In this document: positions 55,428 through 64,000 of the stretch, in pieces
Layout of the letters: every line of letters starts with the position of its first letter
Numbering within the stretch: the first letter of the stretch is position 1
Assembly: GCA_032718865.1 (NCBI GenBank)
Contig: JALUTQ010000007.1
Location: forward strand, 2,170,001-2,234,000
Direction of reading: 5' to 3'
Origin: Tilletia caries
Lineage: Eukaryota; Basidiomycota; Exobasidiomycetes; Tilletiales; Tilletiaceae
Length of the DNA: 64,000 nucleotides
The notes under the pieces: generated by a model
Database searches by the model: none
The model's input: the letters and a program-made list of their open reading frames with translations, nothing else
What the model was told of the DNA's origin: nothing
Position numbers and translations under genes: made by a program

Positions 55428-57338
55428 CTCAGTAAAAAAAAACGTGGAGGTCCGGGGTCAAACGTGGATGATTTCACTTAGTGAAATGAGGTGAAGAGGG
55501 AACTTCCACGTTTCCTCTACGTCTCCCAGTTTCGTCAACGGGAAGGGAATGTTTGCGCCATCTTTCCTCCTCGATTTTGTAACCGCCCTCTCGGCTATGC
55601 GGGCAATAAGCCCCAGACACCGCCCAGATACCGCACTCTCAGCCAATAGACAGCGACAGAAGCAGATAGCAAAGACATCATATGATTGCACGCAGAGAGA
55701 GAGATACAAGAGAACAGCGTCGAGCGCGATGAAAGAAAGAGGTGAGGAAGAGGTGAGGAAGGCTGAGACTGAAGGAGGGGAGAGGGAGGCAGACAGGGAA
55801 GCAGACCGAGAACGGGTGAATGTCCCGATCTATGGTCGGTTCGCCCCGAGCACCCCGGCACTGACCCCGATCTATGGTTGAGTGACCCCATAAAGATGGT
55901 CGATTGAGCCCGTAAAAAACGCAATTTTGGTGCATTGACCCCGTAAGATTAGTACATTGAACCCATAAAGATGGTCGATTGGCCCCATAAAGATGGTGGA
56001 CAGAGCCCGTAATGTCTATTTCAGCCGGATAGAGCGGTAGTGTGTACTAACACTGTCCAAACGACCGGTCGGGCCTTCAGGTATGTAAGAGGGTTCAACT
56101 CACACACAAGTCGAGCTTCTGTGAAGCGTTTCCGCCCGTCGACGAGCTCTCAAAGTGAATTACGTCGCCGAAGACCGCCATCCCGGCCCCCTATGACCGG
56201 ATATGACCCTGGAAGCTCAGTACAGTTACTTCAGGCACCCTGGCCGCTGTAGAATAATTTATCTGGAAGATTTGGAAGCAGGGAAGGTCGCCAAAGGCGA
56301 TTTGAGATTTTTATGGGGCCAGTGCCCTGCCTTATGGGTTCAGTCGCCGATAATTACGGGCTGAATCGCCTCATCTTACGGGCTCAATTCAAAAAACGCT
56401 TACGGGGCCAATCGCCTCATGCTCGGGGCGAATCGACCATAGATCGGGACATTCAGGTTACTTGCGAAGCAGACGGGGGGGCAGAGGGGAGGGACAGGGG
56501 AGGAGTGACGGAGAACGACGGCGGAGGCCGGAGCCAGTTCTCGAGGAAGCGCTCGTGGCCTGGGATGTGCTGAGCTGTTGAGCAAGAAGAAGAAGTATAT
56601 GTTAGCAAGCTTGAAACCATGGCTATGTCGAATGTTAGAAAGTAGTAGACTTACAGGCGCTTGTACGAGAAGAAGGGGGAGAGGTTGGCGTCGGCCGTCG
56701 TCGAGGTACTAACTGTAGCAATGAAAGAGAAGCGTGAGCTGTTAGCTTAGAGAGAGAAGAAGTGAAAGTGAGCAGAGGAGAGAGCTTGGTCAGTGGTCAG
56801 CGGGAGATGGTCAGAAGAGAAGCAGGACGAGAGCAGTCAGTGGTCAGCAGAGGTCTGGTGAATTGTCAGTGGGAGTGAGAGAGAGACGTCAGTGCAAAGG
56901 CGCAGCCAGCAGCAGCGTGATGGACTCACGGGGCAGATGCGCATGCTGATGCGTGGGTGGATGGGATGGATGGCAGGTCGGTGGAAGGGCGCGTGGTGGT
57001 GTGGTGGTGCGAGTGCAGAAGAAGCGCACCTTTTTTTCTTCTCTTCTCGACGTCTCTCGGCCGAGACCGCTCCCCAGCGCTGGCAGCTGGATGCCTGAAA
57101 AATCGCTAAGTTCCAAACTCTGCTGCATGGACGCTGTGTTGTAATTGAGGGAGCGGGAGGTGTTGTAATGAGCGATACAAAAAGAAATATTAGCCCAGTC
57201 AAAATGAGATGCGGCACACTGCGCCAAAAGCCGGCCGCAAAAAGGAGACGTTTCGTGGGTCGAACACGGTAAAGAACGTGGATCGGCCCAGGAACATCCA
57301 CGTTTGACCCCGGACATCCATGTTTTTTTTTTACAGAG
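55428..57338. mobile_element. Non-autonomous DNA element with CTCAGTAAAA ends (1911 bp)
   Basis: The left end CTCAGTAAAAAAAAACGTGG continuing to about 55470 is matched in reverse complement by the right end (57297-57338), with both arms containing GTCCGGGGTCAAACGTGGATG. The arms are about 42 bp with a few mismatches (CTCAGT versus CTCTGT). CATCAGG heptamers flank both sides. No transposase frame is present, and a second smaller element (55817-56455) lies inside. The superfamily is not recognised. Confidence 0.7.
55817..56455. mobile_element. Nested 639-bp element with phased subterminal repeats
   Basis: Its ends are inverted copies beginning TGAATGTCCCGATCTATGGT and continuing into TCGCCCCGAGCA. 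Inside each end runs a series of units of about 22 nt of the form TTGRNCCCRTAA plus a GATGGTCGA-like spacer: about seven on the left (55850-56015) and six on the right in opposite orientation (56305-56440). The middle (56020-56300) is unique and includes tRNA-like boxes. There is no coding capacity. The structure is that of a DNA-transposon derivative with subterminal transposase-binding repeats. Confidence 0.65.
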
Positions 57339-57366
57339 CATCAGGCATCAGGCATCAGGCATCAGG
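57339..57366. repeat. CATCAGG heptamer repeat, central block (4 copies)
   Basis: Four exact tandem copies of CATCAGG occupy the whole gap between the two CTCAGT-ended elements. Confidence 0.85.
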
Positions 57367-59237
57367 CTCAGTGAAAATTAATATGGATCCCCCGTGTATC
57401 CTTTCCTTGACACACGCACGATACACATTGGACACAAAAATCAGGTTTCAATCACGGAGGATCCACAGGTTTTGTGTGTCCTGTGTGAATGTGATACACA
57501 GCTGTGGATCGCGATACACAGGACACACACGCGTGTGCATCATGATCCACAGCCAGTACACGGCCATGTGTCGCAAATACACGACCGTGATTCCTAACCA
57601 TTCCGAAATTACCCGTTCTGTACGGGGAGTCCCGTGGGTGACCCGTTGGAATGAACGTGCTGAGACCGTTCAAAGGCCGTTTTATTGGTTGAAAAATCGC
57701 AAAACGAAAAAAACAATTTGAGTGTTACCGGGTTTGAACCCCGGTGTGCTGAATCGCTTTCAACCGTGGTTCCACTGTACTAAACAGCTTTTAACCGTGC
57801 AAACTTTTCAATAATCAACACCATATCCCATTCCACAGTTCCAGATTGCTCCCAGTTTCAAACAGGCGCTCATCAGACGGCGATGCCTGTTGCCCCCGGG
57901 AGAGTGCCGTCCCATACTCGGGAGATCTTAGCACGTACAGTCGTTCCAGTAAGTTTTGACGCGGCCAAAATTAAAATGTGGGAGCGCTGGAGAGAAAAAT
58001 ATGTGGAGGAATTTCGGGACAAAAACATCTCATTGCGATCTGTGTAAGAGCAAGGATTACTGGCCAGCAGGCAGGAGCTGCTTTATGGCGCGGCGAATCT
58101 TCAGAGACAGGAATGATGTATGGGAATAACTGCCGACATTGATTCCCAGACACAAAGAGAGGAAAGCAAGAAAGAAGAGAGAGCGGGCGGAACGGCGTGT
58201 GAAACTGTGAAGAAGGGAGAGGGAAAAAGACGGGGTGCCAAGAAAGATGAGATAGAGACACCGTCGAGGGGCGGGGAGAGAGTGACAGGGGACGGTGTTG
58301 AGAGAGTCGAGAGTGTGGAGGGAGAGGGATGAGCGAAACGGAGAAGGACCTGACGTGCTAGAGGACGAGGCGTCGAGGCAGAGGTGAGATAGGCGACAGC
58401 TGCGTTTGGTTGGTCAGAAGAGGGGGGGTTACTGCGGTAGTCGGGGAAAGAGACACAGAAAGAACAGGGTGTGTGTCAGAGAATGGAGATTAAGGAAGAG
58501 GATGAGTCAGCTAAGAGAAGATATAAGCATGGGTCAGTACAAGAGAGGTGAGCGACGAACAGCAGCAGGAACGCGCATCGGAGCATGAACTGTACTCGGG
58601 CGTACAAGTGCGCACGTCCAGGAGATCTGCCTATGAGACGTTACCTATCAGATCTGAATAAGAAGGAAGAGGGGAGAGGGTCAATTCAAGTATGAGGAAG
58701 GTCGAGGCTGTACAAATGGTAGTGGTGTCGATTGATGATTCGATGTGCTGGAACTGGAAGCCCGCTACACATATGGAACCTATGGGCCGTATTTTCCAGG
58801 AAAAATTGTGTTGCGCGTTCTCCAATTTTTTTTTTCCTGGGGGTGTCAAAACTTTCTGGAACGACTGTAGTTCAATCCAAAAAAAAAAACAAGCGCAGAA
58901 ATGCGCGGGTGAGTGGGCTGTGCCACGGCGCTGACTTAGGCAGCTGGAGGCGTTCTTTGCGTGCGAGGTGAAAATGGTCTGTTGTGTCACGTGACAGGTA
59001 CACGGATGTCGCGGTGTGCGGCGTGTCATGCATGTCATTTTCATGAGTGTGCGCCGTGTCACGGCGTGCGCGCACATGAAATGACATGAATGACGGCGTG
59101 TGCACGCATGAAATGACACGAATGACACGGCTGCATGCGCGGATGCGGAACTGCAACGACATGACCCACAGAAAGTCCACAGGGGATACACAAAAGCAGG
59201 TTTGATACACGGGGGATCCATTTAAATTTTCACTGAG
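57367..59237. mobile_element. Non-autonomous DNA element with CTCAGTGAAAATT ends (1871 bp)
   Basis: The left end CTCAGTGAAAATTAATATGG and the reverse complement of the right end CTCAGTGAAAATTTAAATGG match and continue through GATCCCCCGTGTATC, giving arms of about 35 bp with two or three mismatches. Flanks are CATCAGG on both sides. Subterminal sequence on both sides is rich in GATACACA/GATCCACA (57410-57590) and ATGACACGAATGAC-type repeats (59010-59135). A tRNA-like B box lies inside at 57728-57744. No transposase frame is visible. Confidence 0.72.
57728..57790 (-). pseudogene. tRNA-like sequence with A- and B-box, degenerate
   Basis: On the minus strand CCGGGGTTCAAACCCGG (57728-57744) forms a perfect 5-bp T-arm with a 7-nt loop, and TAGTACAGTGG (57772-57782) resembles an A box. 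The acceptor stem does not pair when extended in either direction, so this looks like a tRNA relic or tRNA-derived short element rather than a working tRNA. Confidence 0.4.
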
Positions 59238-59244
59238 CATCAGG
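59238..59244. repeat. CATCAGG heptamer, right copy
   Basis: A single CATCAGG follows the right end of the 57367-59237 element, matching the copies on its left. It is a likely 7-bp target duplication or a remnant of a pre-existing heptamer tract. Confidence 0.7.
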
Positions 59245-59268
59245 CTTTAAACGCGTCCGTTGCACATA

Positions 59269-59784
59269 CAGTAGACTCCCTCCTAAACCATAGCCTTTGA
59301 AGCCATAACCCCTCCAAAAGCCATACAAGATTCTTCTCCCCGGTCGGTGCGTATGTAGAATGGAGTCTTAAGCCATACAGCCATACTCTCTCGAAGCCAT
59401 AATTCGCGGAGCGGAAAGTCAGCATGGCTTCGAGGGAGTTTTGGCTCGCAACACGGTGTTGCGAGGGCGTCGACACGGTGTTGCGAACTTCTCAACACAG
59501 TGTCGCGAAAATTTGAGTGGTCTGTGCGCTGGTTTTTGAGAAAATTGTACATAGGCAAAACTCCCTGGGCCGATCACCTCTATGGCCAATCACGTAGCCC
59601 TTCCCCCCGAAGGTGATCGACTTTTCGAGGTTCTACTCACTGTACGAGCATCCCTGGGCTCTTATTGCGCGTTGGCTGCTCCTTTTGTAGCCCCTATGGC
59701 GCCGTTCCCTCCGTACCCATACTCCCTCAAAGCCATACTTTTTTTCTTTCTCCCGACCGCCATGGCTTAAGAGGGAGTCTACTG
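59269..59784. mobile_element. TA-flanked pogo/Tc1-like MITE (516 bp)
   Basis: The left end CAGTAGACTCCCTCCTAAAC and the reverse complement of the right end CAGTAGACTCCCTCTTAAGC are near-identical, and both sides are flanked by TA (59267-59268 and 59785-59786). CAGT-ended inverted repeats with a TA duplication are the mark of Tc1/mariner/pogo elements (Fot-type in fungi). Copies of AAGCCATA recur inside both arms. The centre has three CAACACGGTGTTG-type hairpins (59452-59512). There is no transposase. Confidence 0.88.
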
Positions 59785-59786
59785 TA

Positions 59787-60785
59787 TTACAGCATGCATG
59801 TTTGCTATGCATACTATGTGCTCCACATCGTGAGCCGAAATGGCTGTCAAACATTTGTCTCGGGATTCGAACATCAGTAGTCGCAGGAAGAATTATGGGA
59901 CTTCTCTGCAGACAGATGAAGTATATATGCTGTAAGTCGGCACCTTCGTTTGTGTGGGGGGTGAGCGTACTATGTATCAGATGTCAGAATACGTTCGGTG
60001 TCAAATGTCGATTGTCAAAGCAGGTCTCAAGCCTCAAGCCTCAAGCCTCAAGAAGGGGAGTGATCGACTGTCGTCTGTCTCAGGAGAATTCATGTACCAC
60101 TACTGCGAGTGTCGAACAATAAATGGATCATGGGAGTCGGAAGCGGAACAGATGATGTCCACAGACGAGAGCGTCTTTATTTGGTGTGTAATGTGGTAGC
60201 TCCATAATCCTGAGAATTCGGAACGCATTTTAGATATTTTATCGAGGCTCGAGCGGGCGAGCGGGGCAAGTGGGAAAGATGCATCGTCGTGTGGCCTGTG
60301 GGGTAAGCGACCGCCTGAGTGGGGGCGGAAACGTGGGGAAGATGCTGAGGCGCAGCGCGCAGGATCGACAACTCACTCTGTCTTACCGCTTACCTAAGCC
60401 ATTTAATATGTGGCGTTCTGTTTGTTTGTTGCGGTGTTGTTAGATGAAAAAAACCTTCCCGAGCTCTTTCCCAGCGCTGTCCTCACGCCTCACGCCTCGC
60501 GTCCTCGAAGCAAGGCTTTTTTAGAACGAAACTACACTATGTATAGTAGAAGGCGTATAAGCCATCCTTGCATCCTTTCGGCGCAGATGTGGGTTGGGCT
60601 GCTGCCGCTGGGGAAAAGACCCTCGGGAGATTGCTCGCTTCTACGGGCGACGCTGCGTCCAAAAGTCCGCGCATCGCCTGCTCGACCTGGGCACAGATAA
60701 TTGGCGAGTATGTACCTTCTCCCGCCCTCGGTTCATACTTCATGCGTATACTTCACTACTATATATGAATGCTATGTACGAGTAT
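59787..60785. other. Non-coding spacer between MITEs
   Basis: About 1 kb of AT-richer sequence. A tandem TCAAGCC repeat (four units, about 60027-60055) and a CTCACGC doublet near 60478-60495 are the only patterns seen. No gene is supported. Confidence 0.5.
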
Positions 60786-61442
60786 CACTGCTACCATGGG
60801 GGTTGTTTTAAGGGGTGTAAAGCGCTTCTGGAACGCACGTGTTTACCCCATGTTATAATTTTCTATTTTGTTCCGCTGATTTGGGTGTTAAAACACCTTT
60901 CTAATAGTGTTAAAACCCAGTAGGCATAGTGATCACGTGACTGCTGCAGCGACCCGGGAAGTGAGACATAGGCGTCTCCAGACGCCTTCCTCACCGCCAC
61001 CACCCTGCTCGACACCACGGCCCTCACCACACCCACCCGCCATGCCCAGCCAACCTCAACATGTCATCCACGGGTAGCAATACTGTAAATCGAGGGTTTC
61101 TGTCTTCAGAGAGCAGCATCAATTGAGTGTGGAAGCAGCTGTGAACCTTTTTGAGATGCAGGGCAGAGACTCTGAGACCACCGAGCAGACCCATTCTAAT
61201 TAGAGAAACTGAAAGTCTATCTTGTCTTCGGTTCTAGCAGCCGTAGAACAACCTCCCAGGGGGGGTCCAATACGTCATTGTTTTTCAGACATGATTCCGC
61301 ACCACGTAAAACGCTGCGGTTTTTGCCGAGCCCTTAAAACTCCTGCACAACAGGGATGTTTTGAGAGAACCGTAAAATCATTGTAAAACAAATTATTACG
61401 AAGCGCTTTACACCCCTTAAAACAACCCCCATGGTAGCAGTG
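60786..61442. mobile_element. 657-bp MITE with 43-bp perfect terminal inverted repeats
   Basis: The terminal repeat begins CACTGCTACCATGGGGGTTG and runs 43 bp to ...AAAGCGCTTC, and its exact inverse is found at 61400-61442. TAT flanks both sides (60783-60785 and 61443-61445). CACTG ends with a 3-bp duplication resemble CACTA-type elements, but the family is uncertain. Inside both ends are GTTAAAAC/GTAAAAC motifs. There is no coding capacity. Confidence 0.85.
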
Positions 61443-61445
61443 TAT

Positions 61446-62123
61446 ACACTATGTGTGCATAATCCTGGTGGTGATCGCCTAGTACCCCGCGCCACCTGCA
61501 CCCCCGCATTGCCATGTATGCAGGTATGCTCCTATGTATGATGAACGCAGAGCTCCATGTACCTATTATTGAGAAGCATCGATGCCTGCCCAATCGGCAG
61601 ATGTCACATAGAGCTCCTAGTGGTCTTCTGAAAGCTGGCTGTTGTCGGTTCGTCGCTCACCTGACAGCTCTGGAGAGTCGGGGCTCGATCTGCTGCTCTT
61701 CTTTCCATACAAAGGAGCTGGCCTGCAGTTTGAAGCGGCGTGCTGCGTGCGCTGCGTGAAGCATGGGGATTTAGAGGAATAATGAGAAGTTGGCATGATA
61801 CCGTTTTGGCACCGATGGTGGGTTGCCCAATTTTAGCGGTTTTTGTTGGGGGGAAAATTCGCCACGTGGTCGGGTGGATGCGCGGCGTGAGAAAGAAGCT
61901 GAATTTCGATCGGACCAATGATCGATCGATTGGCGATCATGTTGCCATGCAGCCAACCAGAGACAACCTCCAATCCCAAGTTCCCAACTGCAGCGCTCCG
62001 CGCATCACGTGATCCTGCAACTGAAGAATTTCCTTCCCACTCACTGGAAGGCTTCCGACCTTGCTCCCCTTCCTCGTCGCTCACCGTCATCAAGCACCAA
62101 CACTTCCGACACAGCAAGTCAAG
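61446..62123. promoter_or_regulatory. RPL36 upstream region
   Basis: About 680 bases after the last MITE. A CACGTG box with flanking TCACGTGA (62005-62012) lies about 115 nt before the RPL36 ATG. No other gene is supported. Confidence 0.5.
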
Positions 62124-63394
62124 ATGCCCAACAAGTCATCTCAACCCAGCCACAAGAACGACGGCCAGCAGAAGAGCGGTTAGTATTGTCCTCTCGGTCT
62201 TTCCCCCCGCGTCTTGGCCGGGTTTGGTTCTGCGCAGCTCAGGTGTCGCCGGGGCAGCGGACGTCCTGGCGGAGGAAACGGACAGCGGGCGCGGCAGAGC
62301 AGAGCAGATAAGCCGGCAGCAGCATCGGCGGCGACAGCAGATCTTTCAATCCGACAACAGCAGCAGCAGCAGAGGACGTACGAACGACTTCACGAAGGAC
62401 GCGGCGAAAATTTGGCGGAGACGAGCGGTCCGACATCATGCTGGACTGGCATCCCTGCGGTCACTATTGCGTGGGTAGCAAGCAGGTGGTGGATGTTGCC
62501 GGTATTTTTGGACCGCATGTCCCCTATGACGCTCACTGGATGGGCACATGCCAAATGCTGCCGGTGTCCAAGGGGGCCAGTGATTACGTGTATCTACGCG
62601 CGCCTTTCCTCTCTACCGCGATGCCGCCTCTCTTGGTTCCACTTCGCCGAACACGCCTACGACACTGCTGCTGCTGCTACCGCTCCCCACTGCTCTGCTG
62701 GACATGTCCGCGCCGGTCCAGTCCACCACCCCGTGCCACGAACCCACCTTCGCTTCACGCACATGCTCCAATACTGAAAACTTCTCTCCATCCCCCATCT
62801 CATACAGGGCTCGTCTGGGGCAAGAACCGCGGCCACGAGACCACCCGCCGGGTTCTCGCACCCAAGCCCTCGCAACGCAAGGGCCGATCGTCCCAGCGCA
62901 CTCAGACCATCAAGAGCGTCATCCGGGAGGTTGCTGGTTTCGCACCATACGAGAGGAGGGCGATGGAGCTGCTCCGTAACTCCAAGGTGTGTACCTTTTC
63001 TTGGTTTCTTTGCTTCTTTCGGTGTTGGGGTTGGCGGAAGATCACGGGGGTCTTGCACGTTGCCTTGAAGATGGGGGCACGGAATGTGATTGGACAAGGG
63101 CAGCGACTGTCCAATCGCGGCCTCAGTCAGGGTAGCTGGCAACGGGCAGGGGATGGACAAGCCACAGGCGGGAACACCTGGACCGAACGCATTGCTGGGC
63201 AACGTCTTCCCTACACGATCCAAGACTCCCTCGTATGCTGACTCATCCTTTCCTGACTCCCCTTCCCTTCACGCAAACAGGACAAGCGCGCCCGCAAGTT
63301 TGTGAAGAAGCGCCTCGGCACTCTCCGCCGCGCCAAGGCAAAGGTCGAGATCCTCACCTCTGCCATCCAGGAGCAGCGTCGGGCAGGTCACTAG
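62124..63394 (+). CDS. RPL36: 60S ribosomal protein eL36
   Basis: Three exons: 62124-62178, 62818-62996, 63281-63394, giving 115 residues. From [13 protein letters not shown] onward the chain is a clear eL36, with [46 protein letters not shown] as its core. It is a component of the large ribosomal subunit. The first exon encodes [19 protein letters not shown], about 10-15 residues longer than the usual eL36 start and not similar to it. The first intron (62179-62817, 639 nt) is by far the longest in the window, and its donor is GTTAGT. The ATG context (GTCAAGATGCC) is good. The later exons are certain; the first exon rests on frame and splice signals. Confidence 0.88.
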
Positions 63395-63825
63395 ATGGTT
63401 AACACCAACCATCTCTTGTCCCGTAACCAACCCCATCCCTCTCCCTCCATGCTTGTTCGGCGGGAACCGTCACGGCCCTTTCCGTCCCCCACATATTGCA
63501 TCGCATTGTCCTTACACACCCAGAGCCCACTCGCCATTCATGCACTCCACGATTCTCCTTCTGATCTCTACGGGCTGATGGCCTTTGACGCTTGCCACGT
63601 CTCGAGTTCAGACTGCTGAGATTCACGTACCCACCACACGACCAGAGGTGGAGAGACTGAGTCATGCCTTTTGCAAGCCGACATGGGACAAGTTGAGTCG
63701 CAGCAAATAAGAGTCCATTTTGATGTGAATGCGAAGGGTCCAGGGAAGGGAGAAGGACTGAAGGAAAGTGTGATAAGAGAGGCAGAAGTGGGAAGTACAG
63801 CGGACTCCAAGCAGTGAGTGAGTGT
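63395..63825. other. Intergenic region between convergent genes
   Basis: About 430 bases of 3' flank. The first part is C/T-rich, as expected for a strongly expressed ribosomal gene 3' UTR. No gene is supported. Confidence 0.5.
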
Positions 63826-64000
63826 TTACAGGCAGTAATGGTACAACGACGGAACGACAACGACAGCAGCAGCCCATGCAAGGGCCCCATACACGACCCT
63901 CCCATCCCCACGCGGCGTCAGCGCAGTCCCCGCATTCTTCTTGGCCGCCGCCGCCGCCGTAGCCGGATTGCTGGGCAGCGGCTGCACCGTCGTCCCATTC
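63826..64000 (-). CDS. 3' end of a putative GPI-anchored or tail-anchored surface protein (partial)
   Basis: On the minus strand the frame is open from the window edge to the TAA at 63826-63828. About 58 residues are visible: a Thr/Pro/Ala-rich stretch (TTVQPLPSNPATAAAAAKKNAG) followed by a hydrophobic C-terminal segment (VVYGALAWAAAVVVVPSLYHYCL). This is the pattern of a GPI attachment signal or a C-terminal membrane anchor on a fungal wall or surface protein. The rest of the gene is outside the window, so the family is unknown. Confidence 0.5.
   Translation of the reverse strand, partial: NGTTVQPLPSNPATAAAAAKKNAGTALTPRGDGRVVYGALAWAAAVVVVPSLYHYCL

Noticed and set aside
59582..59770. 62-codon ATG frame in the pogo-like MITE
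   Set aside because: It is made of terminal repeat sequence and has no similarity to a transposase.
62179..62817. A definite snoRNA in the RPL36 intron
   Set aside because: I could not find a convincing C/D or H/ACA box pair by eye, so only the suggestion is reported.
1..64000. CRISPR arrays, rRNA genes, telomere repeats or a biosynthetic gene cluster
   Set aside because: No regularly spaced repeat array, no rRNA-like segment, no TTAGGG tract and no cluster of backbone enzymes is seen in the window.

Overview
The window is a gene-dense piece of a fungal nuclear genome, most likely a basidiomycete. The genes carry many short introns (about 46-150 nt) with GT donors, CTGAC/CTAAC-like branch sites and AG acceptors, and several very small exons. 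Gene content (RHO1, USO1, GYP1, ORC4, a PLP1-type thioredoxin-fold protein, a PX-PH phospholipase D, MAK5, a CLIP-170 homologue, CHMP7, an ENPP-type phosphodiesterase, UTP30, RAD17, a Zn2Cys6 regulator, RPL36) is ordinary fungal housekeeping. The high GC of exons and the intron style would fit Ustilaginomycotina or a related group, but the lineage is an inference. Exon coordinates below were read by eye from splice signals and frame continuity; no alignment was run.

Layout: 1-899 is the 3' end of a DUF2828/vWA-like gene, convergent with a membrane-anchored aspartic protease (1377-3824, minus). RHO1 follows (4630-5741), then a tRNA-His (7045-7127, minus), a PalI/SUR7-type membrane protein (7644-8921, minus) and a small secreted protein (10047-10262). 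USO1 (10877-14748, minus) and GYP1 (14914-17218) diverge from a 165-nt promoter and both act on the Rab1/Ypt1 step of ER-Golgi traffic. A second small secreted protein (18123-18894) is followed by divergent pairs ORC4/PLP1, PLD/MAK5, CLIP/CHMP7 and UTP30/RAD17, with an ENPP-like enzyme between CHMP7 and UTP30. A Zn2Cys6 transcription factor lies at 50353-52899 (minus).

From about 52.9 to 62.1 kb the sequence changes character. It has no convincing protein gene and holds a cluster of non-autonomous DNA elements: two about 1.9-kb elements with CTCAGT ends set in a CATCAGG heptamer repeat, a 639-bp element nested in the first one whose ends carry phased about 22-bp repeats, a 516-bp TA-flanked pogo/Tc1-like MITE, and a 657-bp MITE with 43-bp perfect terminal inverted repeats. 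Housekeeping sequence resumes with RPL36 (62124-63394) and the 3' end of a putative surface protein (63826-64000, minus).

The most notable single-gene observations are an apparent 4-nt microexon in the phospholipase D gene, an ORC4 in which both Walker motifs are degenerate while the arginine-finger segment is kept, tandem 15-nt and 24-nt exons in RHO1, a 20-nt exon inside the zinc cluster of the transcription factor, and a group of introns ending in AAAAG. I found no CRISPR array, rRNA, telomere repeat or obvious biosynthetic or defence cluster.
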